Shown one piece after another: positions 45,263 through 57,255 of a DNA stretch of 64,000 nucleotides. A model generated the notes under the pieces. That model was not told where the DNA came from. It did not search any database and saw only the letters and a list, made by a program, of their open reading frames with translations. Source of the DNA: Phycomyces nitens. Its lineage: Eukaryota; Mucoromycota; Mucoromycetes; Mucorales; Phycomycetaceae. Positions within the stretch are counted from its first letter, which is position 1. The number at the start of each line of letters is the position of its first letter. A program made the translations under genes and the position numbers. Location: positions 8,618,001 through 8,682,000 of the forward strand of contig JAHRBC010000001.1 in assembly GCA_022702545.1 (NCBI GenBank). The letters are read 5' to 3'.

Positions 45263-48200
45263 ATGATGTCGCGTGAAGGGCTGCTGGTGATTGGTGTGAT
45301 ATTTCACATCGTCTACCTGTTCAGCATTTTCGACATTTACTTTACATCTCCTATTGTTCATGGCATGACTCCTCAAAAGAGTCCAGTTACTGCACCTGCA
45401 GATCGTCTTTTGCTTATTGTAGGCAAGTCTATTCCCCCCCCCCGGATAATTAAATAGACTTGAGGACTTAGAGTGGGGAGGGGTATCTATAGGCGATGGT
45501 CTCCGTGCCGACAAGCTACTTGAGCTGGATAATGGCGATACCCGTGCTCCTTATTTGAGAAATATTATCAAGACCGAGGGAAGCTGGGGTGTATCCCACA
45601 CACGCGTGCCTACCGAGTCAAGACCTGGGCATGTGGCGATTATTGCTGGTTTTTATGAGGATGTGAGTGCAGTGACGACAGGTAAGTAATATATCTTTAT
45701 GCCAGCCAGAATCACTCACACCACAACATAGGCTGGACAATGAACCCTGTCAACTTTGACTCGGTATTTAATCAGTCAGAACACACCTGGTCTTTTGGAT
45801 CCCCAGATATCCTGCCAATGTTCCAGCATGGAGCAAGCGACCCTAGTCGGGTGGATACAGTAATGTACCCACCAGAGTATGAAGATTTCTCGGGTGGTAA
45901 GCGACCTGTAGGACCACAATGGCCATCCGAGAATGTTTAATCCTGACCAATCAACCAGAGGCTTCTCATCTTGATACTTGGGTGTTTGATCATTTCAAGG
46001 CATTGTTTGAAGAAGCAAAGACCAACCCTGAACTAGATGCCAAGCTGAGAAAGCCCAGAATTGTGTTTTTTCTCCATTTGCTTGGTCTGGATACAAATGG
46101 CCATGGCTTTAGACCTCATTCAAAAGAGTACTGTGCAAATATTGGCTTGGTTGATAGAGGTGTGGCTGAAATGGTCAATCTTGTTGAAGAGTTTTATGGC
46201 CATGATGGAAAGACAAGTTTTGTATTCACAGCCGATCATGGCATGAACAACAGAGGCAGGTTATTTGTTATGTTACGCTACGCTACGACAGCTGTCCTGA
46301 CACCATTTGCGTAGGTGCTCATGGAGATGGCCATCCAGACAATACACGCACACCTTTGATTGCCTGGGGTGCTGGTATTCGCAAACCAGTCGAGGGATCC
46401 AAAGGACACGATGAATTCTCTGCTGAATGGGGGCTGTCTGATGTCCAGAGAAACGATGTACTCCAGGCCGACATTGCTCCATTGATGGCTCATTTGATCG
46501 GTATTCCTCTGCCTGTAAACTCGGTTGGAGAGCTTCCACTTGATTATCTTGATGGAGACGAATACACAAAAGCCCAGGCTGCGTTTGCCAATGCACGCCA
46601 GATTGCCGAACAGTACAAGATCAAGCATGGCAAGTATATATACTCCAAATGAATGGTTACAGAAAGCTTATGGTCCAAACGTTCTGTAGATGAAAAAGAG
46701 GAAAAGGAACTGTTCTTTAGACCTTTTAGACCCTTGTCTGGCTCCAATGACCCCAACAGCTATCTTGCTCAAATCCAGTCCTTGATTGACATGAAGGACT
46801 ATGTGGCTGCAGAGTCCTTGTCAAAGAAACTGATGACTGAATGTCTGGCTGGCTTGAGATACTTCCAGACCTACGACTGGCTGTTCCTTCGAGGAGTAAT
46901 TACTGCAGGATACATAGGCTGGTGTGCCTTTTGCCTCGAGTTTGTGATTAGATATTACATCTTACCCGAAAATATTGCAAGATCCCTGGGCCAATCTTCA
47001 TCAAAGCTGGTAAGTAGTAGTAGTTATAACCTTTCAAGGACATTGATACTAGTATGGTTTATAGGTGGACGGTGCAGCAATCTTGGTGTTTGGATTCTTG
47101 TCGTTTATGGTGTGGATCCAGGACATGCCGACCATGTACTATGCATATGTATTCTTTCCTGTCTATTTCTGGCGCCAGGTCCTGCAGAACAAGAGCATAT
47201 TCGTTACTCTGCTTAGCTCGGCCTCACGCCAAGGATGGACTGTGCTGATAAGAAATACGGTTGGGACTCTTTTGGCACTTGAAGCATTGGTAAGCTTAGT
47301 GAAAATAAAAAACACCATAATTTGGTCGTCTAAATGGGACCCCCTTGATTATTGATATATTAATTAAAATAACCATAATAATAGGTCTATAGTTATTTCC
47401 GGCGGGAGGTGCTCACAGTATGCTTTGTGTTGCTTGCTTGCTGGCCATTGGTTATGCCTGCCCGCATGCGCAGACACCATTCAAAGCTATTGACTCTCTG
47501 GTCCGTCTCTTGCCTGTGCACCAGTGTCTTTACCCTTTTGCCCGTCGAAAAGGGAGAGAATATCCTGTTGGTGTGAGTGACATGGATAGATTATTTGAGA
47601 CTGTTCTAATCTCTTCATAGAGTGTTTGGTGGCCTGACTGGCATCGTTACAGGTGGAATTGTGCTGGCAAAGCTAGAGCACGATAATCGTATCAAGAGAA
47701 AGACGTCAGTGTTGATGAAGACTCAGGTGAGAGTACATAAATAGAGTGTAGGCCGAGTTTACCAGAATCTTGGCGTATATTAATACCCTGTGGCAGTTAC
47801 TCCTGAACCTTGTCAGTATTGTACTAGTCTATTCCACATCCACAAGTCTACAGGAGCGACAGGGACTTCCTGTGGTTAACCAATTGTTGAGTTGGATTGT
47901 CATGGGTAAAGACAAAGACTTGGTATTGGTCATAACTATTGACATCTCACCCTATTGAAACGTTGTTGATCCTTAGCCTTTTCAAGCATCTGCCCTTTTG
48001 TGTATCGAGGGCCTTTAAACGAAGATTACCTGGCCCGCCTATTGATGATTTGTTTATCTTTTGGACCTCTGATGACCCTGCTCAGTATTTCATACGAAAT
48101 GCTGTTCTATGTCTGTTTCTGTAGCACCGTTCTTCTCTGGCTGGAAACCGAACGTGCTCTTTACCGCGACCAAAGAAGGACAGTTGACCGGCCCCTTCAG

Positions 48201-48650
48201 ACCAGCGACTGTCGGGCAGTCTTGATCTTCTTGTTCTTTATCTGTGTGGGATTCTTTGGGACCGGAAACGTGGCGTCCTTGAGCAGTTTCTCGCTCGAGA
48301 GTGTCTATAGATTTGTGACGATATTTAACCCCTTTTTGATGGGCGTTCTCTTGATTGCCAAGATCCTGATTCCTTTCTTTGTGGCATCTGCTGTCTTGGG
48401 CGTCCTGAGCATCAGTCTCGATCTGCCTCCATTCAGTCTTATTCTGGCTGTCATGAGCATCACAGACTTCCAGACGATCAACTTCTTTTACTTTGTCAAG
48501 GATTCAGGCAGCTGGCTAGAGATTGGTACCACAATCAGCCATTTCTGTATCTCGGAGTTGTTTATCATCTTTACCATCATACTCTTCTTGCTCTCTCGAC
48601 TACTAGTTGGACATCTTGTTCTGCCCAAACTGTCTAGCATGGCAGATTAG
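45263..48650 (+). CDS. MCD4: GPI ethanolamine phosphate transferase 1 (MCD4/PIG-N)
   Basis: ER membrane enzyme that adds phosphoethanolamine to the first mannose of GPI anchors. Eleven exons: 45263-45422, 45493-45681, 45732-45896, 45959-46255, 46315-46629, 46663-47009, 47065-47289, 47385-47572, 47621-47726, 47797-47905, 47977-48650; phases close to 924 residues (yeast Mcd4 919). A signal-anchor ([17 protein letters not shown]) is followed by the lumenal alkaline-phosphatase-like domain: metal-binding [10 protein letters not shown], nucleophile region [20 protein letters not shown] ([15 protein letters not shown]), [18 protein letters not shown]. Multiple membrane spans fill the C-terminal half ([30 protein letters not shown]). 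Introns 1 and 4 have GC donors. Between exons 5 and 6 lies a 33-nt in-frame segment containing TGA, either a very short GC-AG intron or a real stop. ATG at 45266 is an alternative start. Confidence 0.94.
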
Positions 48651-48829
48651 ACTAGATTGAATATAAATATAGATATATATATATAGATATATATCTCTCT
48701 CTACAGTTTATTTATTTATTTATATATATATAATCATAAAACAATAGAGGCAGCAAAGAGGTGGGGGTAAGGTGGGAGGTGGGGAGGTAGAGGGTGTAGT
48801 TTGAGGTATGAAGGTGTCATTTTATGAAA
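48651..48829. other. Short convergent 3' spacer with TA/TATT repeats
   Basis: The 3' ends of MCD4 (plus) and the next minus-strand gene face each other across about 180 bp. TA-rich and TTTA repeats lie at 48660-48735, then a G-rich stretch at 48760-48800. Confidence 0.6.
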
Positions 48830-49339
48830 TTAATTCTGATTGTCAATGTCTTGGTCGTAAGAAGAGGATAAAAGCATATCGATTTGGAATTGGAGGGCGT
48901 ATGATTGACTCAAGAGACGCTTTAGTTGATTAGACAGACGCTCTGATTCCTATACAAACACGTCGTTGGCTCTTTTGGATCAAAATGTGCTTTCTATCCT
49001 CATATTGGGTTTCTGATGGCTTACATTTCGAAGGGTCTCTTGTTCAGATAACAGCTGTTTCCTTTCAGGCGAGTCGTCTGAACTGGTATCCTGTGTTGAG
49101 ATATTTGGAAGGATATCCTTATTGTCTTCTAGCCATATCGCTGTCAAGGATAATTTTCCTAATAGTGCTTCATAGTCTTTTCGTGCCTTTTGAAGTGCTG
49201 CTAAATCAGGCTCGGTAGTCAATGACTTTGATGATGCTGCAGACACGGCCTGGATGATGGTAAGCATGCTTTCCCATACACTATAAAGTGTATCAAGGGC
49301 AGCGTTGGATTTGTTAAAGATGTCGGTGTATGTGGCCAT
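48830..49339 (-). CDS. Small coiled-coil protein, possibly Mediator Med30-like
   Basis: Two exons, 49025-49339 then 48830-48949, joined in phase 0 over a 75 bp GT-AG intron, give 144 residues. The N-terminal half is helical and hydrophobic-periodic (LDTLYSVWESMLTIIQAVSAASS; LQKARKDYEALLGKLSLTAIWL). An acidic Ser/Thr linker (STQDTSSDDSPERK) follows, then a long helix (LLSEQETLRNESERLSNQLKRLLSQ) ending ALQFQIDMLLSSS. The order of a helical core, a linker and a C-terminal helix with a final hydrophobic I..ML segment recalls Mediator subunit Med30, but this is a resemblance of shape and I hold it weakly. No catalytic motif. The splice is supported because the helix continues across it without register loss. 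Confidence 0.7.
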
Positions 49340-50003
49340 GTCAGATGCATCAGTCTAGAAATGAAAAAACACCAGAGCTTAATGCAAGTATGGTCGAGAA
49401 TTAAGGTGGCTTAGAATATGAAACAAATTTGGTTCTGCTCGGCTCCATAATACACCATTTTCACAAAGACTCTTTGATCTTTATCCTTGAGACTATAATA
49501 AGCAGGCCAGGTATCCATATGACCAAAAACGACAATAAAGGAGTATAATGATATGCTATATTTGAAATATTAATTGGCAATTTCAAAAAGGTTTACAGTT
49601 ATTCTTTTATTGCATGCAAATCATTATCTCTTTATATCCAAATAATAATAATAATAATAATAATCTTTAAATACCTGTTGGTCTTTGTCAATACAGCTGC
49701 AGATACCCACATGTATTCTATTTATACACTTCTCTGTCAAAGATCATCTTGGGATGCATAGGGAGCGTACAAGGAAACCTTTCAAATCTCGACCAAATTT
49801 TAACTTTTAAATTGTATCTTTTTTTATTATTACTTTTTTGGATCTCTTTAATGATAAACAAGAAGTCAAAATATCGTTTGTTTATATATAATGGAAAACA
49901 CCAAAATACATATAAATATGAAACCTGCGGTGTTCAAGCATTGCATCTCTCTCTCTCTCTTTCTCTCTTTCTTGTTTCATTTACCTAAACATATCATTAT
50001 AAT
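49340..50003. other. Divergent intergenic region
   Basis: Lies between the starts of the coiled-coil gene (minus) and the methyltransferase (plus). An (AAT)n run sits at about 49643-49665 and a CT-rich (TCTCTC)n tract at about 49948-49972, 30 bases before the methyltransferase start. No gene is seen. Confidence 0.55.
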
Positions 50004-51025
50004 ATGCACCGCCTATCTCGTCTAGCAAGACAATCGTCCCGTCCCCTGGCTCAATTTTTGGTGCCTGTTGGTCAATCAAGTACACGTCTGCATTCCACTT
50101 TTCTGCTAGAGGGAACAATTGGCAATGCAAACAACCGATTGAGACTCCAGGAGGAACGGTATGCAGGTGATGTCAGCACCCCATTTCCAAAGCAAGTAAA
50201 TTCTGTCATGAAGTCTCTTTCAGAGGAAACAGCCCGTGATTTCCCCAATGGATTCATGATGATCAGCGAAATACAAGCCAAGCTGCTCCATCACCTCGTC
50301 TCGATCCTTCGACCCAAGAAAGTATTGGAGATTGGTACATTCACTGGCTATTCGGCTATAGCCATGGCATCTGCCCTGGGACCCAATGCTAGCTTGATTA
50401 CCCTTGAGCTGGATCCCTGTCATTTGGCAGTCGCACGTCGTTTTGTAAAAGAGGCCCAACTGGACAACAAGATAAAATTCCAACAAGGCCCCGCTTTGGA
50501 AAGGTAAAAAAAAATGAATAAATTAATAGTCGCGGATACTTGGGCTGGATAAACTTACCTTTATGATAAGTATGCTTGAGTTTATGAAACAGACACCACA
50601 ACCACAATTTGATATCATCTTTCTTGGTAAGAACCGAAAATAAATAAAGAGGCAATTGTATTGATCAAGGTTATTATTTTATCAAGATGCTGATAAGGGT
50701 GGATACATCAAGTACTTTGATCATATCATGGAAAACAATCTTTTGACTGAAAACGGTGTCATCATTGTGGATAATGGTAATGGATATCTTTGGTATGGAT
50801 AGGATGCTAATATGTGTTCTAGTCTTATTTTTTGGCCAGGTACATCAGCACGCAGGCTATGAAGATTCTGAGCCTGTTCAAGTCTCAAAAAACGTCAAGA
50901 AACTGGCAAAAAAGGCATATGAGTTTAACAAGTATGTAATGGAAGACGACAGAGTCGAGGCAGTTGTCCTGCCAATCTTTGACGGTGTGACCATTATACG
51001 AAGAGCCAATCCAAAGGCATTGTAA
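50004..51025 (+). CDS. Class I SAM-dependent O-methyltransferase, predicted mitochondrial
   Basis: Caffeoyl-CoA/catechol-type O-methyltransferase fold. Four exons, 50004-50503, 50571-50626, 50687-50776 and 50823-51025, close to 282 residues. The core starts near residue 45 and has SAM-binding motif I VLEIGTFTGYSA (107-118), LITLELDP (the acidic residue that binds the ribose), metal-site region FDIIFLDADKGGYIKYFD, and DNVLFFGQVHQHAGYED. The first about 35 residues (MHRLSRLARQSSRPLAQFL...LHSTF) are Arg- and Ser-rich with no acidic residue, typical of a mitochondrial presequence; most members of this family lack one. The last splice (G|TC at 50822/50823) restores DNVLFFGQV, which supports this acceptor over a later CAG. 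The methyl acceptor is unknown. Confidence 0.92.
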
Positions 51026-52219
51026 TTGATATAGAATTGAAACAAGTGTGATCATAATAAAAGGACATGGTGGATAGAATTTATTTTATATTCATTATAA
51101 AAGGCCCTAGGTAGATGAATAATGGTCGTATTGGACTGTCTAGAGGGATAAATAGATAAATAGATAAAGGGATACTAGGTTTATGTTTTATATATTGCCA
51201 CAAATCATTCTCTAAACATTTACTGCATAAAAGACACTTGCCAATGTCGTACAATTGAGGGAGTGATACTAAAAGGATGTTTTTGTTTGGTGTCTTGAAA
51301 CTTGGCCTGGATGTTTAAAGTAATGGGATTGTAAGGCATCACAAGTAAACAATGCTGCATATTCCAGAATAAGGCCAAGCGATAAATATAACTTTGTTGA
51401 AATGCGGATGATGATCTGTCCTATGGTTTATATGTACGGGCAGCATAATTGGTATCGACAAACTTTTTTTTAAATAGACGAGAATTCCAAGCCTGTTTAA
51501 ACCACTCTATCAATTAGATCCTATTGAATGAACCATTGTGATTTGTATCATTTTGATAGAGTAACATTACAAGGATACTAATAATCATTCGAATTGAAAT
51601 AATTAATAAAACCAGGATTATCTGGTAAAGCATTTATCCAAAGATTCGGTCTTTACACCTGATAAGTTGAGCTACATAGTCTCAGGAATACCTTGCCATT
51701 ATGGCCACTAAATATACCAGTATATCCAAGTATCCCATTAAATCCGCTCATACAGATATACACATACAAATTTACTGTCTATCAAAACATCTTTGTGATT
51801 CATCAAGGGAAAAAAAAGCAAGTTGTTGTTTTAGATATCTATACATTCATGTCGTTTTAACTAGAATTTCGGGCAATATTACTTTTTTCTTGATTTGCAA
51901 GCCGTATTTATTCAGTTTGGTCGCTCAAATATCATTTTTCTATTTAATCATAAATGTACAAGTATTCTGAACACTCATGATAGAGTAGGTCTAATATTAG
52001 AGAAAAAAGTGCAAAACAACTTCAAGACAGTGCATGTTGTTTTATTGATTATCCATATACTCTTTGGAGAAATATCGTAAATTTCTCTATTTCTTTTTTA
52101 AAAAAAAATGATAATGCCCGATATTCAAAAAATTCAAAACAAAAAAAAACTCGTTTACAAAAGATGCAAATGATACCTAGGATTTAATATTTTACTTCTT
52201 TACCATTCGTCTCCATAAC
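51026..52219. other. Intergenic DNA; right half is duplicated upstream block
   Basis: About 51026-51650 shows nothing but AT-rich DNA. About 51660-52219 aligns with about 56650-57255 (for example TATCCATATAC[T/C]C, GTTGGAGAAATA / TTTGGAGAAATA, AAATTTCTCTA, TTTACTTCTTTACCA), the upstream flank shared by the two type A F-box genes. Short ORFs inside it are not genes. Confidence 0.6.
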
Positions 52220-54026
52220 ATGTCCTTTAATTTATCGCAAGACATACTTTTGCATATTGGCAGATTACTTTCGAAAGAAGATCAATTGACATGTTCGACA
52301 GTCTGTAGACAGTGGAAGAAGCCTTTCCAGGACGTTTTCTGTGGTACTCTAAATGTATCAGCAACAGTGTTTCCTGATATTTGCGACGTGGATAACCCAA
52401 AAAATACATACAAAAAGAATGGCCAACGTGTTCTGACACTACGAATACATGAAATCAAATCATTTGACAAACATCAGATCCGGGCACTACAGAATTGTTT
52501 TCCAAACATAACCCACTTTGATTATCTGGCATCTTATCGAATGCCGAATTTTATTCCAAATGAATTAAACTGGAGTCAATGGAAGTCATTAACACATTTG
52601 TGTGTGCCACTTGGAAACTCTATACTATACTTTGGCTCAAGTCATGTCTTTAAGCTTCTATCTGAACTTCCAAACCTGGTACACCTCACAATGAAGCGAG
52701 AATTTCATATCTGGGCGGCAGGATTTCTTACGTGCTCAACCATAAGCAACCTTCACCATTTTTTGCCACGCCTAGAATACCTGGAGACTGACATAATTTT
52801 GAAGCCTATACCCTTCAGTTGTCTGGAGATTATCAAATGGATTGGTTCAGCCAGCAGGGTGACAGCAATAAAGTTTGAAAACATTATGTTTAACAAGATG
52901 TGGATGGTATTCTTTGCAATCAAGTATCCAAATATCCACACTATGTCGCTTGGATTCTTTTTAAATGAAGACGTTGCAGAAACCTACAAACAGAACCGCC
53001 AGCTCAATCTGTCTCGTGAAATCTTGTCTTTCCTTCCTCATCTAAGAACTTTGGAACTTGGTGGCCTACATTCTGATCCCCAGATCATATCTGCAATTCT
53101 CGAAATCCTCAACAGCTTCCGTGTTCCTCTCAAGCGCTTGGATATACATCTTTTACTTGATGAATCAGAAACTGCGTTGAAAGAAAGGGTCATTACTTTG
53201 ACCAAGTTTTTTACGAGAAGTTTAAAGATATTGCACCTCTTCATGGGCTATGATAGAAGTAGATTGGCCAATTACACGACTGTTGTCGGCCAGTACCTCC
53301 AGTTGGTGGAGTTGCATATCTCTAACAACGGACATTCTATTGAAATTGACAGACTCTTGGACCAGTGCCCTAGATTAGAATCATTGATGGTGTCCAAAGC
53401 TTTCCTCACTTTCAAGCAATTCGACCAAGACAGACCTAGGCCCCACAATCTATCAAAACTGGATCTGCAGTCTATGAATCTTTGTCCAAAAACTATGTAT
53501 TACATATCGTGGCGCTGCAGGCAATTAAGAAATCTAAAGCTAACATCTATAAGAATACGGGAGGACTGTTTTGATGAAACACGCTACGTTCTTTTGGACA
53601 TTCCATTTTCACAGCTAAACGAAATCACCATCACGGACATAATTTGCAATACGACCCATAGTCGCCTTTTTGTTATTCGTCAGGTATGTAGGAATAATAG
53701 GTCCAGGACCTGTAATAACATTTTATTACCCTTAGCTAGAAAGCCCCAAGACAAATTGGTACCACTTGTGCAAAGTCAGGACAGGCAAGAAAGCAATGGG
53801 CTGTGGATGGGCGCTTGACAAGGATGATATTAGTGCCTGCGAAAAATATTTTGAGAAATTTAAACCCAAGCCTACACCCGAAAGATTCAGCAATAAGATA
53901 TCTGCCGACCACACCTACAAGTTATTGCCAAAAACGGGGTGGAAAAAGGATCGTCAGAATGGCTTTATAAAAATTCGATGTAGATCAGTCAAGAATTGTT
54001 ATTTGTCTTCTTTATACTGCACGTAA
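52220..54026 (+). CDS. F-box/LRR protein, type A copy 1
   Basis: Two exons, 52220-53683 and 53736-54026, with a 52 bp GT-AG intron in phase 0, give 584 residues. Residues about 1-45 form the F-box (LSQDILLHIGRLLSKEDQLTCSTVCRQWKKPFQD). Leucine-rich segments follow through about residue 480 (LPNLVHLTMKRE, FLPHLRTLELGG, CRQLRNLKLTSI). The second exon encodes a distinct C-terminal piece with ACEKYFEKFKPK and ending IKIRCRSVKNCYL. The intron is at the same place and phase as in copy 2 (57256-59064), which shows common descent. Without splicing, the ORF would run on to 53818 in a frame lacking the conserved tail, so the spliced form is preferred. Expected to be a Skp1-dependent substrate receptor with unknown target. 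Confidence 0.9.
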
Positions 54027-54627
54027 TCCACAATATCGGATAATAATGTTCAAGAAATATATTTAAAAAAATGCCTTTAAGTTTGTCCAGGGTTCGCTTG
54101 AGGGCAAAACACAGATATATATATCTGATTTACTCCAATTTGTAACGTACAAAAAATATTCAACTTGAATAATCTTGGCCACTTTGGCATAAACTAAACG
54201 TCTTTATAATGTTCTTTGCTCATTTTCAGCTCACTTTGCTTTTGATAAATGCTTACATCGTGTTCAGGACAAAGCACACGCACACGCACACGCATACGTA
54301 TGTATGCCTATGATTGGATAGCAGAAAATATCAATGTGATACCAAGTAGAGGGTGTCTAGACTATTGGCAACCATAGTTACCAAGTGCCATGCTTATCTA
54401 CGCATATTTTCTTTAGTGTTTTATTATACACATATAAGCCTGTAAACTGGCCGGCATAAAAAAAAATCATTTGTCTTTTACCATGTCCTCGATATTTAAC
54501 TACTTTACTAGACAAACTTTCACGGATCAAGTGTGTAGTACATGTTTAGAGTTTGAATCCTCATGTATAACAAGGGCTTTTCAATCAAAATAAAAAATCA
54601 ATAAACACCCTTTTCACTCTCTTTCCA
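54027..54627. other. Spacer between F-box A1 and B1
   Basis: AT-rich with a (CACACG)-type repeat at about 54266-54288. About 54290-54620 aligns with about 59160-59495 (CTATGATTGGAT, GATGTG[A/G]TACCAAGTAGA, TTTAGAGTTTGAATCCTCATGT). No gene. Confidence 0.55.
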
Positions 54628-56436
54628 ATGGTTCCCGAACTGCCCTTTGAAATCCTTTCGCTCGTCGCATCGTTCCTGTCGCAAAAAGATCGAATTACAT
54701 GCTTGGAAATATGCAAAGATTGGCTACCAGCATTTCAGCATTCTCTTTGGCAAATGATGTTCATCGACGATACCTTTATAAACTCTATTTACGACACACG
54801 ACCTAGCTCGGATAATGTCTACAGAATCAATGGCTTCAGAGTTCAGCGGTTAAAGATGACTATTAACAGCCCTGTCCAGAAACATCTTTTTGGACTATTG
54901 CAACAACTCTTTCCGTGCATCAGACACCTTGAATTTCTAGTCGATGTTCAGCCAGACCTGTATACTGTAGATTTATTTGATTGGAATCTTTGGACCTCTT
55001 TGACGCAGTTGGAGATAACTTTGGACGATTCGATACGAGAACTCGGACCAAAGGCCACATTTGAACAACTCTCTAGTCTAAATTCCCTTGTTCGCTTTAA
55101 TATGATCTCATATAACAGTACTGAAATCGATTACTGCTTTAAATTGGAGGATTTTGAAGCTCTTTACTACCATCTTCCAAACCTTGTATGCGTAGAATCA
55201 GACTACGACATTGGCACTCTATTTCTTGACGATTTGAAAAACACACGCATTATTCCAGCAGTAGCTGTCGAGAAAATAATCTGCAGACAAAATTATGCAC
55301 AGTTTAATATACACTGGGTAATATACTATGGATTAAAGTACCCCAAGTTGGAGACCCTAAGTCTCAATATAAACACTGGCAGACAAAGAATCCCGCTCAC
55401 CAGCCAAGACTATTTAAAAAGCGTTCTTTCTACATTTCCAAACATCTTCTGCTCCTTAAAGACGCTGGAAACAACCGGCTGTGCCGACTTTGCTGAAGAT
55501 ATGGCCGCATTGTACTATGCGCTTGAAAGGTCCAAGGCACCAATCGAGAATTTGTCTATATGTGTTCTCAATGTCTTTCGAGGATCGCAATTGATCCAAA
55601 AGATCATGAATTTTATAAACTTATTTACGGCAACACTAAAGAAGCTGAAATTTTCATTAGTTATTGATTGCTATCCTCCACAAGCTATTCCTGACCATAA
55701 TTGCCACTGTCCTGGCCTGACATACTTGGAAATAAAATTATTCCATTGTTCCGTTCAAATCGACTACATATTAGATCAGTACCCATCGTTACAGACCTCC
55801 AAGATCCAAGGATCTAAAATAAGTATCGGTCAAACTCCAGCCCCTTCACTGCATGGCTTACAAGTCTTGGATATAAATTGTGGGGAACTTGGCGTGGATG
55901 TGATGAGCTATATTTCGTCTCGCTGCAGAAATCTAAAACGCTTGCGGCTAAATGTCCTTTCGTTCAATCCGCTCCAGATCAAGGACAACTTTTATCTATT
56001 TGACATGCCTTATACACAGCTGGACGAATTAAACATAAGTATGATGAAAATGAAGATACAGCCTTGTCAGCTATTTGTTATTAAGCAAGAAGTCGAGATT
56101 ACACAACAAAACATTGATCCAGCATGTGCACTTGGCCAGGATTTGGAAACACAAGGATTTCTGACAAAATGTTACGTTTTACAAGATAAGATTGACTCTA
56201 TCATGCCAGAACGTTTCAAGGTGCTTGAACTCAGTCATCAAAATATTAAATATATTCAAATATATTACCCCGAGTTTGGGCGTGAAAACAGCCTTTTCGA
56301 GGGAATTGGAAATAGTAAAGAACGTTTGTGTGTATCAGACAATTACTGGAGACCGTTTACTTATGGAGGATACTTGACATTCAAATGTAAATCTGTCAAG
56401 AATTATTATTTTCAGCCCTATGAATCACGATTATAG
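54628..56436 (+). CDS. F-box/LRR protein, type B copy 1
   Basis: Single-exon ORF of 602 residues. The F-box is at the N terminus (ELPFEILSLVASFLSQKDRITCLEICKDWLPAFQHSLW), followed by leucine-rich segments (LKTLETTGCADF, LTYLEIKLFHCS, CRNLKRLRLNVLS). The C-terminal module ends GYLTFKCKSVKNYYFQPYESRL. Upstream bases include CTCTCTTTCCAATG at the start codon, shared with copy 2. It is the same length as copy 2 (59498-61306) but identity is uneven: very high over 54901-55474 and much lower on either side. Expected to be an SCF substrate receptor; target unknown. Confidence 0.92.
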   Translation: MVPELPFEILSLVASFLSQKDRITCLEICKDWLPAFQHSLWQMMFIDDTFINSIYDTRPSSDNVYRINGFRVQRLKMTINSPVQKHLFGLLQQLFPCIRHLEFLVDVQPDLYTVDLFDWNLWTSLTQLEITLDDSIRELGPKATFEQLSSLNSLVRFNMISYNSTEIDYCFKLEDFEALYYHLPNLVCVESDYDIGTLFLDDLKNTRIIPAVAVEKIICRQNYAQFNIHWVIYYGLKYPKLETLSLNINTGRQRIPLTSQDYLKSVLSTFPNIFCSLKTLETTGCADFAEDMAALYYALERSKAPIENLSICVLNVFRGSQLIQKIMNFINLFTATLKKLKFSLVIDCYPPQAIPDHNCHCPGLTYLEIKLFHCSVQIDYILDQYPSLQTSKIQGSKISIGQTPAPSLHGLQVLDINCGELGVDVMSYISSRCRNLKRLRLNVLSFNPLQIKDNFYLFDMPYTQLDELNISMMKMKIQPCQLFVIKQEVEITQQNIDPACALGQDLETQGFLTKCYVLQDKIDSIMPERFKVLELSHQNIKYIQIYYPEFGRENSLFEGIGNSKERLCVSDNYWRPFTYGGYLTFKCKSVKNYYFQPYESRL

Positions 56437-57255
56437 TTTCAGTTTATACATACATACAATTTTATCAATATAATAAAACTCTTTAGACAAACTAAAAAAA
56501 CACACACACTTTATTATCTGGAAGCAATTATTCTTGCCAAGTTATGATAAGCTAAAAAAAGGCATTTATACGCTTGTCATATATGTGCATGGCCTTGACA
56601 TGCACAAGAAGAAACATCCGGGTATAAATTATATTTGATAAATCACAAAGAAATCGAGTATTTATCCAAACTTTTTTTTTACATATACCAAGATGAGTCA
56701 TGTAGTAACTCGTATACTCTTGGGACACCTTGCAAGAAATTTTCAGTAGACCTGTTAATGCACCCGAGCATCGTATTCAAGGTGCACATACATATACACA
56801 AAATATATCGTCTGATACAATTTTTGTGGTCCATCAAAGAGTATCAGAGCTCTAGATATTCATGCATTCATACCTTTAGAACTTTGGGCAATACTATTTT
56901 ACCCTTTGATTTCCTAGCTTTATTTATTCAGGCACTCTACTTTTATAAAGCCTTTTATATATGCATAGATGAAGCTAATTATTCTAAACATTCATGACAT
57001 AGCACGTCTAATATGAAATAAGCGCATAAAGAGCTCTTTAAACAGTGCATCTGGATTCATTAATTATCCATATACCCGTTGGAGAAATACCATAAATTTC
57101 TCTAAATGATAATACTTAAATTTGGGAAAGGGTATATATAGATATAATCTTGTGAAGATGAATATACAAAATGTTTGTAAAAATGTAAACTATTTACAAA
57201 AGATGCAAATGATCCATAGAGTTCCATATTTACTTCTTTACCACTCATTTCCATA
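56437..57255. other. Spacer between F-box B1 and A2, partly duplicated
   Basis: Holds the boundary of the tandem duplication. From about 56650 on it aligns with the 51660-52219 flank. The 120-codon ORF here (56635-56997) lies in the aligned non-coding flank and does not match in frame, so it is not called. Confidence 0.6.

Noticed and set aside
51701..52080. ORFs upstream of F-box A1, and the 120-codon ORF at 56635-56997
   Set aside because: They lie in aligned duplicated flank DNA but are not in matching frames, so they are not conserved proteins.
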